Below are positions 16,077 through 25,433 of a stretch of 38,339 nucleotides of DNA, in pieces (within the stretch, counting starts at the first letter, position 1; every line of letters begins with the position of its first letter). A program made the translations under genes and the position numbers. Origin of the DNA: Bacteroides fragilis (GTDB taxonomy: Bacteria; Bacteroidota; Bacteroidia; Bacteroidales; DTGW01); assembly GCA_945889005.1 (NCBI GenBank), contig CAMDBI010000030.1, forward strand, positions 1-38,339, written 5' to 3'. Below the pieces are notes generated by a model. The model saw only the letters and a program-made list of their open reading frames with translations. It had not been told where the DNA came from and did no database searches.

Positions 16077-17012
16077 ATGAAAACTTTTTCTCAACTATTG
16101 CTTTTATTATGTTTTTTTATATTTTTTATTGGGTGCAACTCCAAACCCCAAAACCTTGTTATCGATAAAATTGTTGTTGGAGTTGTTGGGGGCGACGATC
16201 CGGCCGAGCGAGTCAGTTGTTTTAAAAAACTAACTCCCTATTTCGAAAAAGAATTTGGAGTAAAAAAAGTCGATATTTATGTAACGAGCGACTATGCATC
16301 GGTTATTGAAGCCATGCGCTCCAAAAAGGTCGATATTGCTCACCTGGGTGAATTGTCGTACCTATTGGCAGCCGAAAGAGCAGGGGCCGAAGCTTTTGTT
16401 ATGGCTGGTACTGCCGATGGACAAAGAGCTACAAGCAGTATTATTCTTACAAGCTCAAAATCGACAATAATGAATATCGACGATGTGAAAAAGCGCTCCA
16501 AAGAACTTTCACTTGCATTTGCCGACCCGGCATCTACTTCGGGCCACTTGTACCCTCGCAACTATTTCAATTCAATTGGTCTCGATCCCGAAAAATCGTT
16601 TAAAACTGTGTCGTTTACAAACGACCATTCGACTGCTATTTTAACAGCTATGTCGCAAAAAGTTGATATTACATGTACGTATTCTTTAGCTGTCAACAGG
16701 CTAATAATAAAAAAACGCATTCAAAAAGACGATTATCGCATTCTTTGGGAATCTGAGCCATATATAACTCCCCCAATTTCTGTCAGAGGGGATCTGCCCG
16801 CAACTTTGAAAGAAAAAATCAAACAAGCCTATCTCGACCTGCCGGTGAAAGAGCCTAAACTCTGGAGCGATTATAAAAACACATTGTATATTATGTACCC
16901 CGATGAAATACGCGAAAAACTCATTTATATTCCTTCGCACGACAGCATGTACAATGGTATTAGAGAATTGGCCCGCAATTGCAAGAATTTTAATTTCTTA
17001 GGCTCAAAATAA
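16077..17012 (+). CDS. phnD: PhnD-like phosphonate-binding lipoprotein 4
   Basis: A 311-residue lipoprotein (FFIGC, Cys20) with loop DPASTSGH followed by LYPRNYF. The start directly abuts the stop of copy 3 (TAA then ATG). The domain-1 motif is IEAMRSKKVDIAHLGELSYLL, with Glu where copies 1-3 have Pro in the same turn (SP-, AP-, GPFSYLL), a change next to the ligand pocket that could alter specificity. Asp motif: QKVDITC. With copy 3 it forms the second tandem pair and leads into a methyltransferase and a GNAT in one operon. Confidence 0.88.
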   Translation: MKTFSQLLLLLCFFIFFIGCNSKPQNLVIDKIVVGVVGGDDPAERVSCFKKLTPYFEKEFGVKKVDIYVTSDYASVIEAMRSKKVDIAHLGELSYLLAAERAGAEAFVMAGTADGQRATSSIILTSSKSTIMNIDDVKKRSKELSLAFADPASTSGHLYPRNYFNSIGLDPEKSFKTVSFTNDHSTAILTAMSQKVDITCTYSLAVNRLIIKKRIQKDDYRILWESEPYITPPISVRGDLPATLKEKIKQAYLDLPVKEPKLWSDYKNTLYIMYPDEIREKLIYIPSHDSMYNGIRELARNCKNFNFLGSK

Positions 17013-17019
17013 TGTAGCA

Positions 17020-17784
17020 ATGGATAAGAAACGTCCGTTTTACCACGAATATGCCTGGGCATACGATTTGCTGGTCGATTCGAACACCTACAAACAGTTG
17101 TCTTTTATTAAAACTATTGTTTCTTTACACCTATTGCCGCAACCTCTTCAGGTGCTTGATGCCGGTTGTGGCACAGGCTCTCTGGCAATTGCATTAGCGG
17201 GCGATGGACACCAGGTTACAGCCATCGACCTTTCAGAGCCACTTTTAGAAGAAGCAAAGAGAAAAAATACCAACGAGCAGAATCTTACTTTCGTAACAGT
17301 CAATATACTTGAGTTGGAGACCTCAAATACCTACGATCTTATTGTTTGTCGCGGAGTGCTTAACGATTTTACGCTGGATGAACAACGCGAAAAGCTTTTT
17401 AGTATTTTTCACAAAGCATTAAGGCCAAACGGTTTGCTTGTTGCCGATGTTCGCGATTGGGAAGCTACCCAACAACGAAAAACCGAAAAACCTTTGTACA
17501 AAAAGAAAGTAAAAACCAATAAAGGCACATTGACCTTCACCAGTGTAACCCACCTGAACCCCACCTCCCAAACCCTCGAGATTAGCGAATCACATAGGCT
17601 CGAAACCAAAAAAGGCACTTTCGATTCCGATAGTTTTTTTGTAATGAAATGCTGGAACTTGAACGAGATTGTGCAATACAGCCAAAAAGTTAAATTTTCG
17701 GTCGAAAACCTTCTAGGCGGCTACGATATCAATACCAAAAAGGGCGAAACCGACCGAATAGTATTTGTTTTAAAGAAATTGTAA
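17020..17784 (+). CDS. SAM-dependent methyltransferase in the phn operon
   Basis: A 254-residue class I methyltransferase. Motif I is VLDAGCGTGSLAIAL (about 45-59), the second-strand acidic residue is in TAIDLSEP, and VCRGVLNDF supports motif III. A C-terminal region of about 100 residues, rich in beta structure (TFTSVTHLNPTSQTLEI), is of the type seen in small-molecule N- or O-methyltransferases. It starts 7 bases after the fourth PhnD-like gene and precedes a GNAT by 11 bases, so it belongs to the same transcript. The substrate is unknown, but the context suggests modification of an imported compound. Confidence 0.82.
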   Translation: MDKKRPFYHEYAWAYDLLVDSNTYKQLSFIKTIVSLHLLPQPLQVLDAGCGTGSLAIALAGDGHQVTAIDLSEPLLEEAKRKNTNEQNLTFVTVNILELETSNTYDLIVCRGVLNDFTLDEQREKLFSIFHKALRPNGLLVADVRDWEATQQRKTEKPLYKKKVKTNKGTLTFTSVTHLNPTSQTLEISESHRLETKKGTFDSDSFFVMKCWNLNEIVQYSQKVKFSVENLLGGYDINTKKGETDRIVFVLKKL

Positions 17785-17795
17785 ATTCGATTCCT

Positions 17796-18218
17796 ATGGA
17801 AATCAAGTATGAAAAGCTTTTGTCACATCACTACAACGAAGTCATCAACCTGTGGCTGCATACCGAAGGGGTTGGTGTCGGTATGGGCGACGATGAAGAA
17901 GAATTGGCAGTTTTTCTTGTCAAAAATGAGGACTTATGCTTTGTTGCCAAAGCCGACGAAGAGATAGTCGGCACCATTCTTTGCGGTCACGATGGTCGAC
18001 GAGGCTATGTCTATCATGTAGCAGTCGATAGCGACTACCGTTATCTCGGAATTGCAAAAACATTGGTCGACATGAGTATCAAAGGCCTGAAAGAAGCCGG
18101 TATAGGCAAATGCCATTTATTTGTGTTTAAAAACAACACGAGTGCTCAGTCCTTTTGGTCGCACAATGGTTGGAATGAACGTACAGACTTGTTTATTATG
18201 TCGAAAACAATTAAATAA
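17796..18218 (+). CDS. GNAT-family N-acetyltransferase
   Basis: A 140-residue GNAT. Motif A, VAVDSDYRYLGIAKTLVDMS (75-94), is a slight variant of the acetyl-CoA-binding Q/RxxGxG/A, here RYLGIA. Upstream CGHDGRRGYVYH (63-74) and downstream FVFKNNTSAQSFWSHNGW (113-130) are normal for the fold and resemble the YpeA-like subgroup. It lies at the end of a tightly packed run, 11 bases after the methyltransferase. In phn operons a GNAT such as PhnO acetylates aminoalkylphosphonates; this protein is not recognisable as PhnO itself, so the analogy is only contextual. Confidence 0.8.
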   Translation: MEIKYEKLLSHHYNEVINLWLHTEGVGVGMGDDEEELAVFLVKNEDLCFVAKADEEIVGTILCGHDGRRGYVYHVAVDSDYRYLGIAKTLVDMSIKGLKEAGIGKCHLFVFKNNTSAQSFWSHNGWNERTDLFIMSKTIK

Positions 18219-18280
18219 TAATGTTTTAATCAATATGGGTAAATATATCTTGCACAAAAGTTTATAAAAATATATAGATT

Positions 18281-19477
18281 ATGAAAAAAGTCATTTTATC
18301 GGTATTATTAATCTGTTGTTTAAGTTGTTTTGCACAAAAAACAAACACTCAGCCATATTTGGTAGTGCTATCGATGGATGGCTTTCGCTGGGATTATGTC
18401 GATTCGTTTCCTACTCCCAATTTGCATTCGATTATAAAAAAAGGAGTTAGTGCCAAATCGGCAATACCATCGTTTCCAACTGTTACATTCCCAAATCATT
18501 ACACCATGGCTACCGGCCTGTACCCCGACCATCATGGTATAATAAATAACAACTTCTACGATAGCGAATTAGGCGTTTATAAAATGAGCGACAATAGTAA
18601 AGCCAGCGATGGTAGGTTTTATGGAGGCGAACCAATATGGGTTAGCGCACGTATGCAGGGTTATACAACAGCCAACTACTTTTGGCCCGGAAGCGAAGCT
18701 GAAATTAAAGGGATGCGCCCAAACTACTGGAAAAAATTCAACACGAAAGACACCTACCAACAACGCATCGACACTGTGATTCATTGGCTTAGCCTGCCCG
18801 AAGCATCGAGACCTCATCTTGTGATGTTTTATTTCGACGATCCCGATCACTTGACTCATAGTGTTGGTCCTTTTGGCTCCGAAGTCCGAAACATGGTAAT
18901 GTATTTGGATAGCATGGTTGGACAACTTTTATCAAAAATACAAACGTTGCCAATTGGACAACAAGTAAATATAATGTTTGTTTCTGACCATGGCATGGAA
19001 GCTGTTAGCGAAACAAGGACTGTTGAACTCGACAAATATATTCGTAAAGATTGGTGCGATAAGATAAATGGCCACAACTATCTGATTACCATTAACCCAA
19101 AACAAGGATACTCAGATAGCATTTTGAATGGACTTGCTCTTGCTCCACATTTAAAAGTATGGCGAAAAAAAGATTTACCCGAAAGGTTTCATTATGGATC
19201 AAATGCTCGTATTGGCGACATTGTTTTACTTGCCGACAGTGCATACTCAATGACATGGCCCGACTATAAGCTTACTGTTAGAGGCAATCATGGCTACGAC
19301 AATCTGAATACCAATATGCATGGAATTTTTTATGCAATTGGTCCTGCATTCAAAACAGATTACCTGCAACCTGCATTTGAAAATGTAAACCTCTACGAAC
19401 TAATGGCTAAAATACTGAAAATTATTCCTGCTAAAAACGATGGAAATATCGATGCTGTTAAAGGTATGTTAAAATGA
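18281..19477 (+). CDS. Exported nucleotide pyrophosphatase/phosphodiesterase
   Basis: A 398-residue alkaline-phosphatase-superfamily enzyme with a signal peptide (about 1-18). Metal and catalytic sites: D33 (MDGFRWDY), nucleophile T69 (PTVTFPNHY), YFDDPDHLTH near residue 188, SDHG near 235, and a C-terminal HGYDN and MHGIF. NPP enzymes release nucleoside monophosphate from nucleotide pyrophosphates or cleave phosphodiesters, and relatives include phosphonoacetate hydrolase. At a spacing of 62 bases it could still share the phn transcript. A plausible role is to release a phosphonate or phosphate from an ester outside the cytoplasm for the binding proteins. The assignment to NPP is firm; the substrate is not. 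Confidence 0.88.
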   Translation: MKKVILSVLLICCLSCFAQKTNTQPYLVVLSMDGFRWDYVDSFPTPNLHSIIKKGVSAKSAIPSFPTVTFPNHYTMATGLYPDHHGIINNNFYDSELGVYKMSDNSKASDGRFYGGEPIWVSARMQGYTTANYFWPGSEAEIKGMRPNYWKKFNTKDTYQQRIDTVIHWLSLPEASRPHLVMFYFDDPDHLTHSVGPFGSEVRNMVMYLDSMVGQLLSKIQTLPIGQQVNIMFVSDHGMEAVSETRTVELDKYIRKDWCDKINGHNYLITINPKQGYSDSILNGLALAPHLKVWRKKDLPERFHYGSNARIGDIVLLADSAYSMTWPDYKLTVRGNHGYDNLNTNMHGIFYAIGPAFKTDYLQPAFENVNLYELMAKILKIIPAKNDGNIDAVKGMLK

Positions 19478-19510
19478 ACATGTTTTACAAACTGCAGTTT
19501 GGTTCTAAGC

Positions 19511-20260
19511 TTATATTTTTTTCACTACTAGTAAAGCATGTATAAATTTTTCATTGATCAATTGAATATCAGGCAATACTAAGTTTTCTTCAAGCCAGAA
19601 ATGATAATCTTCTATCCTCAATTCATTTATCTGAAATGACGAGTTTTTAACATTTTTGGCCTGAAGAAAATGCTTTTCAAAATCAGCAAAAAAATCGGCA
19701 TCGGTAGGCGAATGCAAAACTATGCTTTCTTTTTGACTTCTGAAATATTGCTCAATTTCAAATGGAGAATAGAATTTGAAAAGGTTTCCATACTTCTTAA
19801 GCTCGGTTTCGAATCCCTTGTACTTATTTAAATAAGTCAAAGCCAGGTAGCCCCCGGGTTTCAGAACACGCAAACATTCATTTATACAGCCGGGTATTTC
19901 TTTTTCTTCGATATGATAAATAGCACCCATGTTTAATACTATATTGAAACTTTCGGGGCTATATTTTTTTAAATCACGAGCATCGCCTACCATCGCTTCG
20001 ATGTTTAAACCACGAGAGCTTTTTGCTTTTAGTATATCGATATGCTTGGGCACAATATCCAAAGCCTCAACCCGACAACCTCGCTGAGCATAATAAAACG
20101 AATATATGCCAGTACCGGCGGCTACATCAAGAATAGAATCCTTACATTTTATAATACTGTCAAGAAAATAAGTAGTTACCCAAAACTCTGTTTGGTGCCT
20201 AATACTAAGTCGGGTATCTTCGTCGTATTGGTTATAATAGTCGACTACAGTTTGCATCAT
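19511..20260 (-). CDS. SAM-dependent methyltransferase
   Basis: A 249-residue class I methyltransferase: motif I ILDVAAGTGIYSFYY (about 43-57), acidic residue in EALDIVPK, then GDARDLKKYSPESFNIVLNMG. An LKPGGYLALTYLNKYKG segment follows. The start is ATGATG at 20260 or 20257. It is the last gene of a minus-strand set with a GNAT and another methyltransferase, spaced by 6 and 8 bases. The opposing nucleotide phosphodiesterase ends 33 bases away. Codon use and motifs look native. Confidence 0.8.
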   Translation of the reverse strand: MMQTVVDYYNQYDEDTRLSIRHQTEFWVTTYFLDSIIKCKDSILDVAAGTGIYSFYYAQRGCRVEALDIVPKHIDILKAKSSRGLNIEAMVGDARDLKKYSPESFNIVLNMGAIYHIEEKEIPGCINECLRVLKPGGYLALTYLNKYKGFETELKKYGNLFKFYSPFEIEQYFRSQKESIVLHSPTDADFFADFEKHFLQAKNVKNSSFQINELRIEDYHFWLEENLVLPDIQLINEKFIHALLVVKKI

Positions 20261-20266
20261 CGTACA

Positions 20267-20713
20267 TTAAATGTCTATTTTCTTTAAGAAAGCGTGTTGA
20301 GATTTTACGATCGAGTATCCCTCGCGTAGGTAGAATTTGTGCGCTTTGTCGCGTTTTACATTTGAACGTAAATAAATGTAATGTATATTCTTCGACAAAG
20401 CTATTCTTTCGAGCTCGCTCAAAAGCTTTACTCCAATATTAAACCCTCTGTATTCCTCGCGGACAATCAAACCCAAGGCTTCATAGGTGCATTCTTCCAT
20501 TATCGATCGTTTGATATATGCAAAAAGGTAACCTGCCAATAAGCCGGTAACTGTCTGTTCGGCCACCAATATTTCATAGTCCTTATTTTGAAGTAGTTCA
20601 ACAAGTGAGTTGCTCAAATACTCGACTGAAACAGTGTAGCCTAATTGTTCGTTTAAAATTTGTAATTGTTCTACGTCTTTTATCTCGGCCGTACGAATTT
20701 TTATTTCTTCCAT
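20267..20713 (-). CDS. GNAT-family N-acetyltransferase
   Basis: A 148-residue GNAT. Motif A is LIVREEYRGFNIGVKLLSEL (about 82-101), with the acetyl-CoA loop RGFNIG. The N-terminus IKIRTAEIKDVEQLQILNEQ and the C-terminal RDKAHKFYLREGY are typical. It is sandwiched between two methyltransferases, with gaps of 6-8 bases, so the three are co-transcribed. The substrate is unknown. Confidence 0.82.
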   Translation of the reverse strand: MEEIKIRTAEIKDVEQLQILNEQLGYTVSVEYLSNSLVELLQNKDYEILVAEQTVTGLLAGYLFAYIKRSIMEECTYEALGLIVREEYRGFNIGVKLLSELERIALSKNIHYIYLRSNVKRDKAHKFYLREGYSIVKSQHAFLKKIDI

Positions 20714-20721
20714 ATCTTTTT

Positions 20722-21504
20722 TTATTCTGAAATGATGTACATTACTGTATTATAATCGAATCTGATTTTGTTATCGGAATGGTGAATATCAAAAATATCT
20801 TTTAAACTGCCCATTAAAGGTGCAAAATTTCTGTCCTGAGGCTTAGGGCAATAGGAACAAGATCTAACCCGTCCAATGAATGATTCCAAATCCATATATT
20901 GATGATTGTTGAGCATGTATAAGTCAATATTTTTATCTTTAAAAAGACCTTTAATTATCGGGAAAGTAAATAGATTGTGATTGGTTTCTTTATAATCTAC
21001 ACAGTATTTTCGCAAAACCTTTTCATATTTGCTCATTAGAATGGTTTCACTGTTTTTTCGTTCGTTCCAAATAAGTAGAATAATACCTTCTGGAATAAGT
21101 ATTCTGTAAAATTCGCTTATTGCACTTTTTGTATCGAACCAATGAAACGATTGAGCAGCTGTAATTAAATCAATGCTATTGTTTGCTAATTGTGTATTTT
21201 CGGCTGTGCCATTGATTGCTTTAAAATTACTAAAAGCAGAAAAATCGTTTTCACTTTTTTTTCGCATTTTGTCATTGGGTTCAACACCGAACACAATTTT
21301 TCCAAGTTCCATAAATTGTTTGGTAAAAATTCCGGTACCCGAACCAATGTCTGCAATTGAATTCATGTTTTTAAAACCGTAGAATTTGTCAAGTATATCA
21401 ATTACTTGAACTGGGTAGTGGGGCCGATATTGATAAAACGTTTCGGCTATATCTGTAAACCGTTCCGTAGGTTTTAATGTGTCTATATAGTTCATAATAT
21501 TCAA
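20722..21504 (-). CDS. SAM-dependent methyltransferase
   Basis: A 260-residue Methyltransf_11-type protein. It starts with a region found in the 'FSxxAxxYxxYRPxYP' methyltransferases (RFTDIAETFYQYRPHYP, about 15-31), then motif I SIADIGSGTGIFTKQF (about 49-64), VEPNDKM and NGTAENTQLANNSIDLI, with AAQSFHWFD. This N-terminal pattern is characteristic of a large SAM methyltransferase subgroup acting on small metabolites. An internal ATG nine bases later is an alternative start. It begins the three-gene minus-strand set, 102 bases downstream of the ABC exporter. Confidence 0.82.
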   Translation of the reverse strand: MNIMNYIDTLKPTERFTDIAETFYQYRPHYPVQVIDILDKFYGFKNMNSIADIGSGTGIFTKQFMELGKIVFGVEPNDKMRKKSENDFSAFSNFKAINGTAENTQLANNSIDLITAAQSFHWFDTKSAISEFYRILIPEGIILLIWNERKNSETILMSKYEKVLRKYCVDYKETNHNLFTFPIIKGLFKDKNIDLYMLNNHQYMDLESFIGRVRSCSYCPKPQDRNFAPLMGSLKDIFDIHHSDNKIRFDYNTVMYIISE

Positions 21505-21606
21505 ATTACTGTTTTGTCGACTTGCAATATATATTTGTTTTATTAGCGTTTTAAAAGCAAAATTTTATTTATGTATTAATTATGTGTGTTGTAAATAAAA
21601 TGTTTC

Positions 21607-23442
21607 TTATATCTCTTGTGTTACCGAAATGCTATTTAGGCTGTAGCTTTTATAATAGCTGTAATAATTACCTTTCAGTAGCATCAGTTCTTCGTGGTTT
21701 CCTTGTTCGGCAATATTTCCATTTTTAATAAACAAAATACGGTCGCACTCTCTAATGGTTGAAAGCCTGTGCGCAATAATAATTGCTGTACGACCTTGTA
21801 TAATTTTTTTGATGCACTGCTTTATGCGAAGTTCTGTAATAGCGTCCATCGACGAGGTAGCCTCGTCCATAATCATTATTCGGGGATGTTTTATTATAGC
21901 ACGTGCAAACGAAATCATTTGTTTTTCGCCATTCGATAAGCTCTCGCCTTCGTTACCAACCTCGTCGTGCAAGCGATTTACAAGATCTTCGGCTCCAATA
22001 AGCCTCAAAGTTTCTATAGCCTCCTGATCGCTGGCATCGGGGCGAGCAAAGCAAATATTGCTTTTAACAGTTCCGGTAAAAACATGTGGCACCTGCGGAA
22101 TAATGCCAATTTGCTGAAGGTAAGCACTTATAGAAAGTGTTTTAATATCTAAGCTGTTAGCCGCAATCTCGCCCGATACTGGCTCGTAGAATCTGCAAAT
22201 AAGATTCACGATGGTTGTTTTGCCTTCGCCCGATGGTCCTACCAATGCCACCGATTCTCCGGCTTTGATGTGCAGGTTGAAATCAATTAACACTTTTTGA
22301 CCCGGCAAATAACCAAAGTTTACATTTTTGAATTGAATGTCGCCCGAAAGGCTAAAATCGGTAATAGCATCGGAATTGTCCTTGATAGTGACCGGTTCGT
22401 CGATAAGCGAAAAGATACGTTCTCCGGCAGACATAGAGCTTATAACCGACGAATAAGCTCTGGATATATCGAAAATAGGCATAAATATGCTTCGAACATA
22501 AGCAAAAAATGCGCCAAACGTACCTATGGTAATAATGCCGACACCTATAAATGCCATTTTGCCGCCAACATACATTACAATACCGGCAACCAACGAGCCC
22601 AGTAATACAAGTATGGGGTTGAAAAACGATGAATAAATTGATGTTTTGAGAGAGGCCGTTTTTAAACGGCTATTGATGTCGAAAAAACCATTGTTCCGGT
22701 AATCTTCTATGGCATTAGATTTTACAACCTCTATGGCATTAAGGTTTTCGGTAAAGTAACCAGTCAACTCGCTATTGATTCGGCGCGAATCGCGTGCATA
22801 CTTCAACACCACAACCTTGAGTTTAACCGACACGAACAGCACAACCGGAATCGATAACAATACGATAAGTGTCAATGGTACATTGAGTATAAACATGGAG
22901 ATCAAACAGGCAGTAATCATTACAATTGCTCCAACAAAATTGATAAGCACCCACGACATTACTTCCGACAGCCTTTCAGTATCGTAAGTTAAGCGTGCAA
23001 CCATCCAACCTGCCGACGATTTGTCGTAGTATTGGTACGATAAGCTCTGCATCTTGCTAAACATCTGGCTTCGCAAATCACGAATTACGAAATGCCTCAA
23101 ACGCCCAGTTTCTAATTGCATAAACCTTTCGGAAAGTGCATTGGTAATAAGTAAAACCAAGTATACCGATATAAATTTCACAAAAACTTCCAATGGAATA
23201 TTAAAATGAATCGATTCGATAATTCCCTGAGCTTTTATGGGCGTAATGGTGGCATCGATGAGGTATTTCCAAACCAATGGCAGCAATGCTTCGGTTGCTC
23301 CGTTTAAGACTATCATTACCAGCAATATCCACAACCAACGGCGATATTTTAAGAAATAGCCAAAAAGCCTCGTGATAAAGGGCCAAATAGACTTCGATTC
23401 GCTGTATACCTTTTCGTTTCGGTGGTTTGTTTTTAATTCCAT
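21607..23442 (-). CDS. ABC exporter half-transporter, catalytically competent partner
   Basis: A 611-residue half-transporter: transmembrane domain at about 25-335, nucleotide-binding domain at about 365-600. Walker A GPSGEGKT (402-409); Walker B ending MIMDEATS, with catalytic Glu527; H-loop H558. The signature is LSNGE (502-506) instead of LSGGQ. Its start overlaps the end of the other half by 10 bases. In heterodimeric exporters one site is degenerate. Here the competent site would pair this Walker B with the partner's LSGGQ, and the degenerate site this LSNGE with the partner's Asp. The substrate is unknown. Confidence 0.88.
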   Translation of the reverse strand: MELKTNHRNEKVYSESKSIWPFITRLFGYFLKYRRWLWILLVMIVLNGATEALLPLVWKYLIDATITPIKAQGIIESIHFNIPLEVFVKFISVYLVLLITNALSERFMQLETGRLRHFVIRDLRSQMFSKMQSLSYQYYDKSSAGWMVARLTYDTERLSEVMSWVLINFVGAIVMITACLISMFILNVPLTLIVLLSIPVVLFVSVKLKVVVLKYARDSRRINSELTGYFTENLNAIEVVKSNAIEDYRNNGFFDINSRLKTASLKTSIYSSFFNPILVLLGSLVAGIVMYVGGKMAFIGVGIITIGTFGAFFAYVRSIFMPIFDISRAYSSVISSMSAGERIFSLIDEPVTIKDNSDAITDFSLSGDIQFKNVNFGYLPGQKVLIDFNLHIKAGESVALVGPSGEGKTTIVNLICRFYEPVSGEIAANSLDIKTLSISAYLQQIGIIPQVPHVFTGTVKSNICFARPDASDQEAIETLRLIGAEDLVNRLHDEVGNEGESLSNGEKQMISFARAIIKHPRIMIMDEATSSMDAITELRIKQCIKKIIQGRTAIIIAHRLSTIRECDRILFIKNGNIAEQGNHEELMLLKGNYYSYYKSYSLNSISVTQEI

Positions 23443-25277
23443 TGATAATTTGCAAGAGTGGTTTCTATTTTTTCTGCTTTGCCCTCGGTCTGAAGATTGT
23501 ATATTACTTTGAAATAGCCTTCGATATTGACTAATGTTTCGCGATTGCCAATTTGCTCTACCCGCCCATGGTTTAGTGCTACAATCTTATCGGCAAATAC
23601 TATCGACGATAGTTTGTGCGATATAACAATGCAAGTACAATTGTTTATAACCTCTTTGAGCGATCGCAATATCGATTGTTCGTTCAATTCGTCGATATAC
23701 GATGTTACATCGTCGAGTATATACAAATCGGGTTTTTTGAGCAGCAAACGAGCCAGTGCCATGCGTTGTTTCTGCCCTCCCGAAAGGTTTATACCCCTTT
23801 CACCAATCATTTTATTGAAACCCTCGTCGTATCGCGTCAAAAGATCCGAAATACAGGCCATTTCCATAGTCTTTTCTATCACATTGCTTGTGGCTTTAGG
23901 ACTCACAGAACACAAATTTTCTCTAATCGATGCCGAGAACAATATCGAGCTTTGAAGCGCTATACCCAAGTGTTGGCGTAGGAAAAGTTTCGAATAGGTG
24001 CGAATATCGAGTCCATCTAACAGGATTGTTCCTTCTGTTGGTTCGTAGAGCCTCATGAGAAGTTTTCCAATGGTCGATTTGCCCGAGCCTGTTGGACCAA
24101 TAATAGCAACTTTTTCTCCAGCCTCAATTTTAAAGCTTACGTTGCGCAATGCATAGGTTTTTTGCCCGGGGTACTGAAACGAAACATTGACAAATTCAAT
24201 ATTGCCTTTTATTGGTTCATCCGATATGTACTCGATATCTTCTTCGGAAGGCAATGTTAGCAACTCGTCGATGCGTTGAAGGGCTACCATTGCCATTGAA
24301 AAGTTCGAAAGTACAGAACTTACCTGACGCAAGGGCCACAACATCATATTTACAAATATTCCAATACCCAGAAGCTCACCAATGGTTAAAACTCCTATCG
24401 AAGCCAGATAAATGGCACAAAGGTTGGAAACAACTATTTGCAAAAAAACTACGAAGTTCATTGCCGGCCAATAAAAACTATGCAACTCGATGTGCTTTAT
24501 GCCTGCATCTAATCTTCGTTGGTTTTGTTTTTCAAATGTGTCGATAGCCAAAGGTTCGTTAGCATAAGCTTTTATGGTTCGTATACCTTGTATATTCTCC
24601 TGTATAATGGTGTTGAGCAAATCCGACTCCGCCTCGTGCTGTTCCCAAATGTGTTTCTCACGTTTGTAAAATCGAAATGAAAGCACCACCACGATTGGCA
24701 TCAAACAAATAGAGATTACCGTTATCAGTATATTGATTTTGCACATGATGATAATTGAAAAAACCACCATGAAGAAAATGCGGATCACTTCCACGATATT
24801 GCCCTGAATAAAACCTTTAACAACCTCCAAATCGTTGGTAGATCGTTGAATAATTTCGCCCTTCGAATGGTGAATATAATGGTGTATCGATATTCCTTGC
24901 AAATGACTAAATAGCTTGTTGCGCAAGCGACTCAGAGCGCTTTCGGTTGAAGTAGCATTAATAGTATTGGCACCAAATACAACAATACTTCGGGCAAAAG
25001 TGACCATAACATACAATATTGAAAAATAGAGCAATGTAGATATTATGGGACTAAAGTTCCGGGTAATGCTCTCTAGTATTGGAAAACTAACAACATGGTT
25101 GACAACTGCTTTGTGGGTTTTGGACAAAGTTACCAACTCATCGGTAAGCCACTGAAATACCTTGGGTTCTATGGTTCTTAAAAAAATAACACCAATAAAT
25201 AATATGCTCGAAACCAAATAAGACCACTTATTTCGTCCGAGAATTTTCAATAATATTGAAAATGAAGAAGATTTCAT
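23433..25277 (-). CDS. ABC exporter half-transporter with degenerate Walker B
   Basis: A 614-residue half-transporter. The TMD spans about 15-335 and the NBD about 358-600. Walker A GPTGSGKS (394-401), signature LSGGQ (498-502), H554. Walker B ends LYILDDVTSYID: residue 523 is Asp where the catalytic Glu is expected. Together with the partner's LSNGE this gives a coherent heterodimer with one consensus and one degenerate ATP site, as in TM287/288 or BmrCD. It lies upstream of its partner on the minus strand and is divergent from phnC. Confidence 0.88.
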   Translation of the reverse strand: MKSSSFSILLKILGRNKWSYLVSSILFIGVIFLRTIEPKVFQWLTDELVTLSKTHKAVVNHVVSFPILESITRNFSPIISTLLYFSILYVMVTFARSIVVFGANTINATSTESALSRLRNKLFSHLQGISIHHYIHHSKGEIIQRSTNDLEVVKGFIQGNIVEVIRIFFMVVFSIIIMCKINILITVISICLMPIVVVLSFRFYKREKHIWEQHEAESDLLNTIIQENIQGIRTIKAYANEPLAIDTFEKQNQRRLDAGIKHIELHSFYWPAMNFVVFLQIVVSNLCAIYLASIGVLTIGELLGIGIFVNMMLWPLRQVSSVLSNFSMAMVALQRIDELLTLPSEEDIEYISDEPIKGNIEFVNVSFQYPGQKTYALRNVSFKIEAGEKVAIIGPTGSGKSTIGKLLMRLYEPTEGTILLDGLDIRTYSKLFLRQHLGIALQSSILFSASIRENLCSVSPKATSNVIEKTMEMACISDLLTRYDEGFNKMIGERGINLSGGQKQRMALARLLLKKPDLYILDDVTSYIDELNEQSILRSLKEVINNCTCIVISHKLSSIVFADKIVALNHGRVEQIGNRETLVNIEGYFKVIYNLQTEGKAEKIETTLANYQWN

Positions 25278-25303
25278 CGGCAGTAAACTTTCATAATAAG
25301 CAG

Positions 25304-25311
25304 CAAACCTA
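25304..25311 (-). promoter_or_regulatory. -7 box for the ABC exporter operon
   Basis: On the minus strand TAGGTTTG fits TAnnTTTG, 26 bases before the exporter start codon. No clear -33 TTG is seen. It sits in the divergent 181-base spacer shared with phnC. Confidence 0.4.
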
Positions 25312-25433
25312 CATTGTAAAAATTTATAAGATATTACCCATTTGTTAGTTTTTAATTAAGCTTGGTATATTGTTAATTTAATAAATTAATACAATACTAA
25401 CATTCAGCTTAAACATACCTAATATTGACCGTG

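Noticed and set aside
19488-19501. The palindrome CAAACTGCAGTTTG as a terminator between convergent genes
   Set aside because: It has no loop of normal size and the T run is several bases further away.
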